From: Luteitalea pratensis
GTDB lineage: Bacteria; Acidobacteriota; Vicinamibacteria; Vicinamibacterales; Vicinamibacteraceae
Direction: 5' to 3'
Length of the DNA: 64,000 bases
Assembly (NCBI RefSeq): GCF_001618865.1
Contig: NZ_CP015136.1
Span: 2,949,001-3,013,000, forward strand
Notes under the pieces: generated by a model
The model's input: only the letters and a program-made list of their open reading frames with translations
What the model was told of the DNA's origin: nothing
Databases searched by the model: none
Translations under genes and position numbers: made by a program
Shown: piece after piece, positions 1-9,543 of the stretch
Position numbering within the stretch: the first letter of the stretch is position 1
How the letters are laid out: each line of letters opens with the position of its first letter

Positions 1-22
1 ACGGTCGTCGTCATGTTCGTGC

Positions 23-793
23 CTACTGCCGATCGAACACCACCTTGTACTTCTCGGTCGGGGCGTTGACCGGCGTGCCGTCGATGGTGAGTGTCTTTCC
101 GTCTGCAGACACCGAGTAGACCTCCGCGTACATGGGCTGGCCGTCGACGCTGGTCCTCATCTCGAAGCCGTTGGCTCCGGTCTTCCTGAAAATCGTCGTG
201 TACTTCGAACCTTTGAGGCGACCGAGCCCTGGCGCCGCCGTGCCGTCGAACTGCCCGCTGAACACTGCGCCGGTGTCATCCGTGATCGTGACACCGTCGG
301 GCGCTACGGCCGCGACCTCCAGAAGCGAGACAGGCATCGTCACTTCGGTGCTGGTCCACTTTCCTACAAGACCCGGTCCGCCGGCCGTCCGCTTGTAGGC
401 GACGGTGAAGTCGCTCGTCGTGCCGTCGGGCTTGGTCAACTTGCCCGCGAGCCTCATGGTCTCGCCCTTGACGACCGCGCGATAGCCGACCAGCAACTTC
501 CCGCCGGCCTTGATCGTCACGTCCCAGGCATCGGGCTCCGGCTGAGTCCATGACGCTCTCGATCCGTCGGGTGTCGGGTATTCCTTACCGTCGACCTTGA
601 ACGAGTATTTGAAGCCCTGGCCGTCGAAGGTCATCGTACCGTCGGCGCCGCTCGAGATCGTGACGGTATCGCCGGTGAGCTGACTCCTGGCAGCATTGAA
701 CTTCCACTTGCCGACGTAGGCGGGTTCGGCGGCAACGAGGCTGACGCCGGCGAGCATGACGAGAGCGGCGGTCTCACGAAGGCGTGTGTTCAC
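23..793 (-). CDS. Secreted two-repeat DUF protein (lipocalin-like fold suspected)
   Basis: A 256-residue protein, starting at GTG 793, where a signal peptide begins (hydrophobic stretch, cleavage near VAAEP). The mature part holds two similar modules, each opening with a GKW motif (VGKWKFNAARS and VGKWTSTEV) and ending with short beta-type segments rich in DG turns. This resembles small secreted beta-barrel domains common in Acidobacteria. Other window proteins (33139-33549 and the remnant at 52547) end with a related V(S/A)xDGxT motif. No catalytic residues are evident, so the function is unknown. It lies 110 bases downstream of the kinase gene on the same strand. The reading frame stays open upstream of GTG, but that part has no signal peptide and overlaps the kinase gene, so the shorter start is preferred. 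Confidence 0.75.
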   Translation of the reverse strand: MNTRLRETAALVMLAGVSLVAAEPAYVGKWKFNAARSQLTGDTVTISSGADGTMTFDGQGFKYSFKVDGKEYPTPDGSRASWTQPEPDAWDVTIKAGGKLLVGYRAVVKGETMRLAGKLTKPDGTTSDFTVAYKRTAGGPGLVGKWTSTEVTMPVSLLEVAAVAPDGVTITDDTGAVFSGQFDGTAAPGLGRLKGSKYTTIFRKTGANGFEMRTSVDGQPMYAEVYSVSADGKTLTIDGTPVNAPTEKYKVVFDRQ

Positions 794-903
794 AGGCGGT
801 CTCCATTTCTTCGGCCTGTGGCCGAATGTTCGCATGTAGTAAGTTGCCCTTCGGCCTCCTGGTCGAAGCGAGAAACGGTAAGTCTCGTCGCAACGTTGCA
901 TGA

Positions 904-3630
904 TCATCGTCCCGAAGACGTGACACGTCGCCGCACCTCGTCGAGGAAGTTCAGCACCAGCGTCACCTGCTGCTGCGCCGGTTGCGGCGCGTCGGCCGAG
1001 AGCACGGCGGCGACGCGCTTGCCGTCCGGCGCCAGATCGAACGACGGGACCCCGAGGTTGTGCAGGCGCCGGTCGGACCACACCCGTGGCCGTCCCGCGA
1101 CAAACGCTCCATCTGTCACCGTGTAGGGCACGACCATCAGGCGAAGGTCCTCCCTGCGGTAGAAGAGTTCGTTCGCGCTGCGCGACCACACAGGATGCAT
1201 GCCGCCAGCAGTCGAGATGACCCACTGCCGGCCCGTATCGGGGAAGCCGCGCACGTAGATTTCTATCCGTCCCGAGTCGGCCGCCATGAGCGCCATCCAG
1301 CGCCCGTCCGGCGAGAAGGCCGGAAGCGGGCTGTTCCATTTCCAGTTCCGATATGCCAGGGATTCAGCGAGGCGCAACCGGCCGGTGCTGACGTCGACTG
1401 CCGCAGTCTGGATGAGGCTGCCGCTGCCGGGCAGGATGTCGAAGAAGGCGAAGACCTTGCCGTCCGGCGAGAACGAACCGGGAAACTGCTGGCCCTGCTG
1501 GCGTGCCGTCAAGGGCTCGGCCGGACTCGCGCCATCGGCGCGCCTCCAGAACAACCGACCAGAGGATTGGAAGACCACGTACTGTCCATCCGGACTCCAG
1601 ACGGGATCGCTGTGCACGCCCGATCCCTCGGTGAGCTTCGTGCGCGTCCCTCGCTGCCAGTCGTACACCAAGATGTCCGAGGTCGCTCCCTCGTTCAACT
1701 CGAACGCGACGCGGCTGCCGTCAGGCGACACGCGAGGGAACTGGTAGAACGCCGGCTCGAGACCCATCGATTCGGTCCGTCCCGTGCTGTCCAGCCATTC
1801 GAGGACCCGCAGTCCGCTCGTCGCGCCGCGCCGGTAGACCATGGTGCCGTCCGATGACATGTCGATCTGCGCCGATCCGAACTCGGGCGCGGCGGCGATC
1901 CCCTCGAGCACCGCGACCGCATCACCGCGCACTTCAAGTCGGTCGAGGTCGAACGGCACTGCGTACAGTGTGCCCTTCGACACGTATGCGAGGTGCCCGG
2001 TCGGCAGATAGCGAGGCGCCATGCCGGCATTCGGGAGCACGACCTTCTGGACGTGTCGCTCGAAGTCCATGACACCGATGTCGGCTGACGTGTAGTTGCC
2101 GCGCGTCCTGCCGATCGTGAACAGGACCGCCGTGCCGCCGGGGAGGAAATGAGGCCAGCGATGATTCAGCGCTCCAGCGTCCAGACTGGTGGCGCGGGTG
2201 ACCGTGCCACCATCTGCGGGTACCAGCGACAATCCGCTCCGCGCATCGAGCGCCGCGATGATCTTGCCATCCTTCCCCCAACTCCCACCCCGACCCTGGG
2301 GCGCATCGCACAGCGCGACCGGATCTCCTCCAGCGAGACGGAGTTTCATGAGCTTGCCGGCCGCGAAGAACCCGACCCATTCCCCGTCAGGTGAGAAGAA
2401 CGGTGCGTATCCGCCGTCGGTGCCGGCCAACGGCGTCGCCTCCCCTTGATCGAGGGGGCGCGTCGAGAGGATCTGGGATCCAGCGCGATCTGTCGAGACG
2501 AACACGATGCGCTTTCCGTCAGGAGAGAGGATCGTCGAGGCTCCGGCGGGGGCCGTACCCGCCGTGACGTCAGAGTCCAGGTGGAGCGCGATGCTGGCTG
2601 AAGCGCGCAGGGGGGACTCTGGCGGCGCGCCCATACGGAACCATCCGAGCGCGGCGCCCGAGACAGCAAGCATCCCCAAGGCGATGGCCACGCTTCGCCA
2701 CCGCGGGAAGCTGCGCCGCACGGGATACAACCGCGGAGCCTCGCCTGGAGTGTCAGCGCGGCTTTCGGCAATCCATCGCAACTCGCCTCCGACATCGCCG
2801 ATGTTCTGCCAGCGCTCGTCCGGGTTCTTCGCGAGGCAGCGCGCTACGACGTGGTCCAGCAAGCGAGGCGCCAGTGGCTGGTTTGACGAGATCGGCGGCG
2901 GCTGATCTCGGAGAATCGCTCCGATGACCGCCGCGGCAGAGGGACCGTCGAACGGGCGACGACCGGTCGCCATCTCGTAGACCACCGTGCCGAAGGCCCA
3001 GACGTCGCTCCGCGCATCGGCTTCGTGGCCCTCGACCTGCTCGGGCGCCATGTAGTGCACGGTCCCGATCAACGTGCCCGCCGTGGTAACGGGCGCTTCA
3101 CTCGCGACCTGCGTAACCCCTGGCTCGGCGTTCGCCTTCGATGGCGCCAACATCTTCGCCAGGCCGAAGTCGAGCAGTTTCGCCCCGGTGCTGGTCAACA
3201 TGATGTTGGCGGGCTTGAGATCGCGATGCGTGATGTTGGCGCGATGTGTGCGCTCCATCGCGCCGGCGACCTCCAGGCCGATGCGCAGGACGTCGTCGAG
3301 CGGCAACGGACGTCCGGTCGCGAGGCGCGCGGCCAGCGTCTGACCCTCGAGGCAAGGCATCACCAGGTACAGCAGGCCGTCCCGCTCGCCGATGTCGTAC
3401 ACGCTGCAGATGTGCGGATCGTCCAGAGCCGCGATGGCGCGTGCCTCCCGTTCGAAGCGCGCACGCAGTTCGGCGTCGGCGCTGCCAGTGAGGTCCGGCG
3501 CGACCACCTTGAGGGCGACGGTGCGACCGAGGCGCACGTCGCGGGCGCGGTACACCTCGCCCATGCCCCCGGATCCCAGGTGGCTCAGGATTTCGTACGA
3601 GCCGACTCGCTCACCAGGTGCGAGACGCAT
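904..3630 (-). CDS. Ser/Thr protein kinase with C-terminal TolB-like beta-propeller
   Basis: A 908-residue transmembrane eukaryotic-type kinase. The kinase domain (about 1-280) is complete: glycine loop LGSGGMGEVY, catalytic Lys41 in VALKVV, HRDLKPAN, LLDFGLAK and YMAPEQ. One membrane helix follows (about residues 310-332), then WD40/TolB-like repeats to the end, marked by recurring SPDG motifs (LSPDGKRIVF, FSPDGEWVGF, SPDGSRVAF). The kinase is expected in the cytoplasm and the propeller outside the membrane, where it may sense a ligand or surface state. This architecture is very common in Acidobacteria. The substrate is unknown. The gene stands alone, followed by the secreted DUF gene, which may be cotranscribed. 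Confidence 0.92.
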   Translation of the reverse strand: MRLAPGERVGSYEILSHLGSGGMGEVYRARDVRLGRTVALKVVAPDLTGSADAELRARFEREARAIAALDDPHICSVYDIGERDGLLYLVMPCLEGQTLAARLATGRPLPLDDVLRIGLEVAGAMERTHRANITHRDLKPANIMLTSTGAKLLDFGLAKMLAPSKANAEPGVTQVASEAPVTTAGTLIGTVHYMAPEQVEGHEADARSDVWAFGTVVYEMATGRRPFDGPSAAAVIGAILRDQPPPISSNQPLAPRLLDHVVARCLAKNPDERWQNIGDVGGELRWIAESRADTPGEAPRLYPVRRSFPRWRSVAIALGMLAVSGAALGWFRMGAPPESPLRASASIALHLDSDVTAGTAPAGASTILSPDGKRIVFVSTDRAGSQILSTRPLDQGEATPLAGTDGGYAPFFSPDGEWVGFFAAGKLMKLRLAGGDPVALCDAPQGRGGSWGKDGKIIAALDARSGLSLVPADGGTVTRATSLDAGALNHRWPHFLPGGTAVLFTIGRTRGNYTSADIGVMDFERHVQKVVLPNAGMAPRYLPTGHLAYVSKGTLYAVPFDLDRLEVRGDAVAVLEGIAAAPEFGSAQIDMSSDGTMVYRRGATSGLRVLEWLDSTGRTESMGLEPAFYQFPRVSPDGSRVAFELNEGATSDILVYDWQRGTRTKLTEGSGVHSDPVWSPDGQYVVFQSSGRLFWRRADGASPAEPLTARQQGQQFPGSFSPDGKVFAFFDILPGSGSLIQTAAVDVSTGRLRLAESLAYRNWKWNSPLPAFSPDGRWMALMAADSGRIEIYVRGFPDTGRQWVISTAGGMHPVWSRSANELFYRREDLRLMVVPYTVTDGAFVAGRPRVWSDRRLHNLGVPSFDLAPDGKRVAAVLSADAPQPAQQQVTLVLNFLDEVRRRVTSSGR

Positions 3631-3971
3631 GGCGTTGGGCCAGGTCGGCGCGCGCGTACAGCGACGGCCGTGGGCCTTGAGCCCGCTCCTGCGTCACTTG
3701 CGCTGTCGTGCCTACCGGAATGGCCATGATGTTACCGCAGTCAGTGGGGCAGGCCGCGTGCGCCTGGTCGCAAACGATGCAGGTACGCGCAGGCCCGGCC
3801 GCGGCGAGTGTCCCGGTCGCGGGCGCCGCCTCTCATGCAGTGGACGCCACTCGCTGCTGCACCGGAAAGAGTCTGCTTCTGACCAGATTCGGCTCGAAGA
3901 CTCCTGATGGTCAGTCATGAGCCGTCACGTGAACGGTCATCGAGGCTGCGCAACGACAGTCTCGGCGCGAG
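3631..3971. other. Intergenic stretch with no recognisable gene
   Basis: About 340 bases lie between the 5' end of the kinase gene and the 3' end of the M20 peptidase gene. Short ORFs occur on both strands, but none has a plausible start signal or recognisable sequence. The kinase promoter should lie here, though I cannot assign clear -35/-10 boxes. Confidence 0.5.
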
Positions 3972-5489
3972 TTACCACGCTGGTGGCGCTTGCAGCATGA
4001 CAACGATCGTTCGGACTCCCTCCACGTAGTGCCCCACCCGCAGGTTCTCGTCGAACGTGTGCTGGTTGTTGTCGCCGTTGACGAGTGGAACGATCACGAA
4101 CGGCGCCCCGAGCATTTCCACCAGGGAGTCGGTGGGGACACTGCCACCCATCATGCGGATGCGGACGGGCTCGCCGGACAGGCTGGCCTTCTGCAGGGAT
4201 TGGTATGCCCATTTGCCAAGCGGCGATTCGAGCGGCGTCCTGACGGCGCGGCCGGCGGAGCCCAGGGTGAGGGTGGCGAGTTTGTCGTAGGCGGCGCGGT
4301 CCTGGTCGGAGGGTGCGCCGTCGACCAGGCGATATCCCTGTTGCTCTATATGTGCCTTCAGGAGGCCGAAGAGGTAATTGGGTGGGGCTTCGGGGGTGGT
4401 TCTGAGGTCGAACTCGGCGATGGCCTGGTGGGGGATGATGTTGGAAGCCTTTTCGCCGACGGAAGCAGCGGCCATGCTGCGGACGTTGAGCGAGGGGAAC
4501 TGGATCGCTTCCTGGAGGTTGCCGCCGACCAGTTCCGCGAGCTTGATGCCGGTGCTGCGCCGGATGGCGGCTTCGTCGTCGCCGGTATCGGCGAGGATCT
4601 GTTTCTCGGCGTCGGAGAGTGTGATCCGGTCGTAGTAACCGGCGACGGTCACCCGTCCCTGGTCGTCTTTCATGGAGGCGATCAGGCGCGAGAGGCGCAC
4701 GGCGGGGTTGGGGACGTAGTTGCCGAAGTGGCCGCTGTGCAGGGGCTGCTTGGGGCCGTGGACGACGAGGGTGACGCGCGCGCTGCCGCGGTTGCCGAAG
4801 ATGAGTGTGGGGCGCTCGCTCTGGTGGCGCGGGCCGTCGTGAATGACTATGGCGTCGGAGTGCAGGAGATGCTTGCTGGCGGTGACGACGTCGGGGATGG
4901 ACGGGTAACCCTGTTCCTCCTCGCTGTCGAGCAGCACCTTGACGTTGAAAGCCGGATCGACGCCCATCTGCTTCAGGCCGTCGAAGGCGGCGAGCAACAT
5001 CATGATCGGGCCCTTGTCGTCAGAGGACGCGCGGGCGAACACGCGAAGATCCGGATCGAGGGGAGTCGCGAAAAGCGCCTCCGTCGGGATGATGTGCCAG
5101 TTATTGGAAGAATCCCTTTTCTTCACCACCGGCTGCCAGGGGCTTGGCTGCGACCACTCCTTGTCCACGACCGGTTGGCCGTCGAGGTGCATGTAGTAGA
5201 GGACGGTCTTCGCGCCGGCGATCTTCTTCGGCCATTCGGCGAAGAGCATCGGCTTGCTCTTGTTCGCGAGCTGCTTGGTGACGAAGCCGCGCTGCGTGAA
5301 CGCACGCTCCAGGAAGTCGATGTTCTTCTGGATGTCGGGCGGGTTGATCGCGTCGTTGGGCAGGGCGAGGAGCTGGAGGTATTCACCGAAGCTAGCTTGC
5401 GCGAGTTTCTGCCCGGCTTGGAGAGAGAGCGGCTCCTGGGCAAGGGCCAGAGTCGGAATCGCGAGCAAGATGAGCGACAGTCGAAGCAT
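3972..5489 (-). CDS. Secreted M20-family peptidase (dipeptidase-like)
   Basis: A 505-residue zinc exopeptidase of the M20 family, which cleaves dipeptides or N-acyl amino acids. The start is ATG 5489, with AAGGGGA about 6 bases upstream; an in-frame TTG at 5510 lacks such a site. The signal peptide is MLRLSLILLAIPTLALA. Family motifs include the first metal-ligand strand YYMHLDGQPV (HxD), SSDDKGP, the LDSEEEQG acid motif and HSGHFGN of the dimerisation lid. A late GGSVP segment fits the C-terminal metal-binding region. The usual family length is 450-520 residues, so it looks full length. It is expected in the periplasm in peptide scavenging. No operon partner is seen. Confidence 0.9.
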   Translation of the reverse strand: MLRLSLILLAIPTLALAQEPLSLQAGQKLAQASFGEYLQLLALPNDAINPPDIQKNIDFLERAFTQRGFVTKQLANKSKPMLFAEWPKKIAGAKTVLYYMHLDGQPVVDKEWSQPSPWQPVVKKRDSSNNWHIIPTEALFATPLDPDLRVFARASSDDKGPIMMLLAAFDGLKQMGVDPAFNVKVLLDSEEEQGYPSIPDVVTASKHLLHSDAIVIHDGPRHQSERPTLIFGNRGSARVTLVVHGPKQPLHSGHFGNYVPNPAVRLSRLIASMKDDQGRVTVAGYYDRITLSDAEKQILADTGDDEAAIRRSTGIKLAELVGGNLQEAIQFPSLNVRSMAAASVGEKASNIIPHQAIAEFDLRTTPEAPPNYLFGLLKAHIEQQGYRLVDGAPSDQDRAAYDKLATLTLGSAGRAVRTPLESPLGKWAYQSLQKASLSGEPVRIRMMGGSVPTDSLVEMLGAPFVIVPLVNGDNNQHTFDENLRVGHYVEGVRTIVVMLQAPPAW

Positions 5490-5608
5490 GGCGTCCCCTT
5501 CCCGGAGCAATCAAGGGATGGATAGCCTACTGCACCAGGAACAGTCCGCCCAGGGAGAAGTCAGCAGCTGCTGCTGAATGACCGTACTGGGAGTAGAGTT
5601 CAGGGCAC

Positions 5609-8145
5609 GTGGCTCTCCCCCCTTATGATCGGCAGCACCTGAAAGAGGTGTTCGCGGGCGCACGGGCGTTGCCCGCGGATCGGCGCGCAGCGTACCTGGC
5701 CGAGGCCTGCGACGGCAACGAGGCGCTGCGTCTGGAAGTGGAGTCGCCCCTGTCGTCGGACGAGCGCATCAAGAAGAGCTTTCTCGAGGCGCCAGCGGTG
5801 GTGCGGGGTGACGACACCAGCGTGATAGGGAGCCTCGAGGGGCAGCGCATCGGCCCGTATCAGCTCGCGTCGTGTATCGGCGCGGGCGGGATGGGCGAGG
5901 TCTACCGGGCCCGCGACACGACGCTCAATCGCCAGGTCGCGATCAAGGTCCTGCTGCCCGCCGTTGCCAGCGATCCCGAGCGCCTCGCCCGCTTCCGGCG
6001 AGAGGCGCGGGTGCTTGCGTCGCTCAATCATCAGCACATCGCGCAGATCCACGGGTTCGAAGACGCCGACGGCGCACACGCCCTGGTGATGGAGCTGGTC
6101 GAGGGCCCGACACTCGCCGATCGGATCGTCAGCGGGGCGATTCCCATCAACGAGGCGCTCGCTATCGCGTCGCAGATCGCGGACGCCCTCGAAGCCGCGC
6201 ACGAGCAAGGGATCATCCATCGGGACCTGAAGCCCGCGAACATCAAGGTCCGCGAGGACGGCACGGTGAAAGTGCTCCGGCTGCCCAGGCGGTGGTGGAC
6301 TCTCTGCGGATCCAATCGCCGGCGACCGTCGCGGCGCCTTCAGACCGAGCCTCATCGAGACGTCGACAGCGGCAATGGACAATGCTCGCGGGCGTTGCAG
6401 CTGTCGCTGTCCTGGTCGCGGCCGGTGGTGTCTGGCGCCTGTGGCAACAGGATTACCTCTGGCAGAATCCTCTGGCCGACGCCACCGTCGAGCGTCTCAC
6501 CGATTTCGCAGGGGAGGAAGCTGACGCGGCAATCTCGCCAGACGGAAAGTTCATGACCTTTCTCTCGGACCGCGACGGGCCATTCGACGCCTGGATCAGC
6601 CAGATTGGCAGCGGCGAGTTCGTCAACATCACCAGGGGACGGTTTCAGCTCATGAACAACCCCAACACCCGCTCCGCCGGCTTTTCCGGCGACGGCGCGC
6701 AGGTGTGGTTCATGCAGTTGGTCAGTGCTCGACCTCTGAGATGGACCTCATGGATCTCTCCCGCCCTGGGCGGGGCTCCGCGTACCTTTGTGGAAGGCGG
6801 GTTGGACCCCATCTGGTCGCCCGATGGAAGAAACGTCGTCTATCACACCAATGTTCTCGGCGATCCCATCTTCATCGCGGACCGGAACGGCAACAATCCC
6901 AGACAGATATTCGTGGCACCGCCGGGTGTGCATGGCCACTATCTGACGTGGTCGCCCGACGGTCGATTCATCTATTTCGTGAGGGGCACCCTCCAGAACG
7001 AGGAAATGGATATCTGGCGCATTCCCGTGTCCCAGAGCGAAGTCGCCGCGGCGCCAGAGCGAATCACCTCTCACAATGCGCGGGTCGCGTACCCCGCATG
7101 GCTCGATGCGCGAACGCTGATCTACTCGGCCACGGCTGAAAACGGGTCGGGCCAGTGGTTGTACGCCCTCGATGTCGAACATCGCATCCCGCACCGGGTG
7201 AGCTCCGGCATTGCGGAGCAGTATCTGTCGGTGGGTGTGAGTCAAGCCAGGCCGCGGCGTGTGGTCGCTACCATCGCCACTCCCACCGCCAGCCTGTGGA
7301 CCGTCCCGATCTCGGATCGCGTACAGATGGAGGCGGCGGCGACGCGGGTGCCGACTCCGAACACGCGGGCCCTTGGCCCTCGCTTCGCTCCAGGCGACCT
7401 GGCCTTCATGGCCTTCTTGTCATCCAAAGGCGGCGCGGACGGACTGTGGAAGCTGGAAAACGGCGCGCCTCTGGAACTCTGGCGAGGCGACGATGGCGGC
7501 GTGGTGGCTCCTCCGGCCATCTCACCTGACGGTCGTCACATCTGCTTTTCGTATCGCACACGAGGCACGGCTGGCCTGTACGTCATGAATGCCAACGGCA
7601 CGAACGTTCGCACGCTGGCAGCAGACTCTTTCGACGTGCGCGGCGCCGCCTCCTGGTCGCCGGATGGCAAGTGGGTCGCCGTCGCCGCCAATCGGGGAGA
7701 AGGTACCCGTCTGTTCAAGATCCCGGTGGACGGCGGCGCGCCGGTGCGGCTGCTCGACACGCTGTCTTTCAATCCGGCCTGGTCGCCCGATGGCCGATTC
7801 ATAATGTATTCCGAGCAGCAGAGCGCCGGGCAGTTCGAGGTGAAGGCCATCACGCCGGATCGGGCGCCGGTCCCGATCGTCGAACTTCAGATCGTCGGCT
7901 TCAGCACTTCCGTGCCGTATCGATTCCTCCCGGACGGAAAGGGGCTCATCGTGCTGGAAGGCGTGCGGGGCGCCTCCCAGAATTTTTTCCGGGTCGAGCT
8001 CGCGACTGGGCACCGGCGTCAGTTGACGGATCTGACGCCCGGTCCAGTGATCTATAACTTCGATGTGTCGCCTGACGGCATGCAGATCGTGTTCGATCGA
8101 CTCCGGAACAATACCGATATCGTGTCGATGAATCTGGCGCGGTAA
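5609..8145 (+). pseudogene. Ser/Thr kinase-TolB propeller, disrupted at the DFG motif
   Basis: From GTG 5609 the frame encodes an N-terminal leader typical of acidobacterial kinases, then a kinase N-lobe with GAGGMGEVYR, VAIKVL and HRDLKPANIK. It then runs VKVLRLPRRWW instead of the expected VKVLDFGLAK. From about 6290 the sequence continues in the next frame with a membrane helix (TMLAGVAAVAVLVAAGGVW) and a full TolB-like propeller ending at 8145. The DFG motif, activation loop, APE motif and most of the kinase C-lobe are missing and the frame changes, so a deletion of length 3n+1 is implied. Both halves keep good codon structure, so the event looks recent. An active kinase cannot be made. 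The propeller alone might be translated from an internal start. Confidence 0.85.
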
Positions 8146-8200
8146 GCGTGCGTTGCGACAGCTGAACGTAGGCCGAGCCTCGTTCGTGCGTGGGACTCAA

Positions 8201-8728
8201 TCAGTCCCTCGGGGCTCGCCCGACGTGGATGATGCCGACAAAACAGTTCTTGTTCACGGGTGCGCCCTCGCAGCTGGGCATCGTGGCATTCGCGAAATAC
8301 CTCTGGTACACGACCTCCACGCGCGCGCCGGCGCGCCACCCGGCCAGGATCACGCCGTCGAAGTGGGCCGCGCCCGCCGCATTCTGCCCGCCCCGGATGA
8401 GCGCCGTGAACGAACGGTCCCCGTCCACGACTTCATACATGGCCTCGAGTCCGATGACGTGCCCGTTCACGCTCGGTTGTCGCCAGAGCACCTCCCCGAC
8501 GTACGAGCCGACTGGACCGCCGTCAGCGAAACCTTCGAGGAGGCCAAACGGGGGCTGCGGCGCGGGCAGAGGAGGTGCGGCCACCCCCCACTTCGTGAAA
8601 CTGATGTCTACGGGTCGACTGTTGTGGTCCTGGTCCTGGTCGGTGGCCCGGGCGGGCGAGATCTGGATGACTAACGCTACCGCACCAACGAAAGAAGCGA
8701 CCCGTGTGTGGATACCAGTGGTGCGCAT
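8201..8728 (-). CDS. Hypothetical secreted protein
   Basis: A 175-residue protein with start ATG 8728, preceded by AAAGGAG at ideal spacing. It has a signal peptide (hydrophobic VASFVGAVALVIQISPARA) and then a Pro/Gly-rich mature part with conserved-looking aromatic segments (GLEAMYEVVDGDRSF, VEVVYQRYF). Two cysteines near the C-terminus (CEGAPVNKNCF) could form a disulfide. I do not recognise the family. It is transcribed divergently from the ECF sigma factor gene, about 100 bases away, so the two may share regulatory DNA. Confidence 0.7.
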   Translation of the reverse strand: MRTTGIHTRVASFVGAVALVIQISPARATDQDQDHNSRPVDISFTKWGVAAPPLPAPQPPFGLLEGFADGGPVGSYVGEVLWRQPSVNGHVIGLEAMYEVVDGDRSFTALIRGGQNAAGAAHFDGVILAGWRAGARVEVVYQRYFANATMPSCEGAPVNKNCFVGIIHVGRAPRD

Positions 8729-8831
8729 AAGACTCCTTTGGGGATGACGGTGTCGTCCGTTGTGGTCCTGTAACATAAGATGCGCAAGACGGCCTCGTTT
8801 TCCCTCACGAGCCGATCACGGACTGCTCCCA

Positions 8832-9386
8832 GTGCACGATGTAACCGAATTGCTCCTGTCCTGGCGTCAGGGCGACGCCGGGGCCCTCGACCGCATGGTC
8901 CCGCTCGTGTATGACGAACTGCGTCGCGTGGCGCGCCGCCATCTTCAGCGCGAACAGCCTGGGCACGCCCTGCAAGCGACGGCACTCGTGCACGAGGTCT
9001 ACCTGCGACTCGTGGATGTAGACCGACTGGCGCTCAAGAACCGGACCCACTTTTTTGCGGTGGCGGCGAAGTTGATGCGCCAAATCCTCGTCGATCAAGC
9101 CCGCCTGCAACGCGCCGACAAGCGTGGCGGCGGCGTCACGATGCTGACTCTGGACGAGGTGTCGCCAGCCGCTCAGGCGACGAGCGTGGACGTGCTCGCC
9201 CTCGACGAGGCGCTCGATGCGCTGTCCTCAATCGACGACCGGCAGTGCCGCGTCGTGGAGCTACGATTCTTCGCGGGGCTCAACATCGACGAAGCGGCCG
9301 ACGCGCTCCAGATTTCATCCGCCACGGTCGAGCGGGAATGGGCCTTGGCGAAGGCCTGGCTCTTTCGCCGACTGTCACCGGGCTAA
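8832..9386 (+). CDS. ECF-family RNA polymerase sigma factor (Sig-70_X6 type)
   Basis: A 184-residue extracytoplasmic-function sigma factor. Region 2 is seen in VYDELRRVARRHLQ and ALVHEVYLRLVDVD, followed by HFFAVAAKLMRQILVDQAR. Region 4 with its helix-turn-helix is RVVELRFFAGLNIDEAADAL and SATVEREWALAKAWL. The pattern matches the TIGR02999 subfamily, frequent in Acidobacteria and Planctomycetes and often encoded near Ser/Thr kinases, as here. GTG 8832 is chosen because the family begins about 10 residues before the LLLxWxxGD motif; the frame is open upstream to 8760. No anti-sigma factor gene is adjacent. It would redirect RNA polymerase to unknown promoters. Confidence 0.9.
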   Translation: MHDVTELLLSWRQGDAGALDRMVPLVYDELRRVARRHLQREQPGHALQATALVHEVYLRLVDVDRLALKNRTHFFAVAAKLMRQILVDQARLQRADKRGGGVTMLTLDEVSPAAQATSVDVLALDEALDALSSIDDRQCRVVELRFFAGLNIDEAADALQISSATVEREWALAKAWLFRRLSPG

Positions 9387-9543
9387 CGGTTCTATTTCGT
9401 CCCGCCTCACCAGCTCCAAGTCGTTGATTCCAAACGGTCGGCATGTCAAACCTGAGCGGTCTCTTGCCTACCTCGTGACGACGCACCAGGCGCGCGATTG
9501 CACGCCTGTTGGACCGCGGGCACGCCGCGATAGACTTCCGGCC

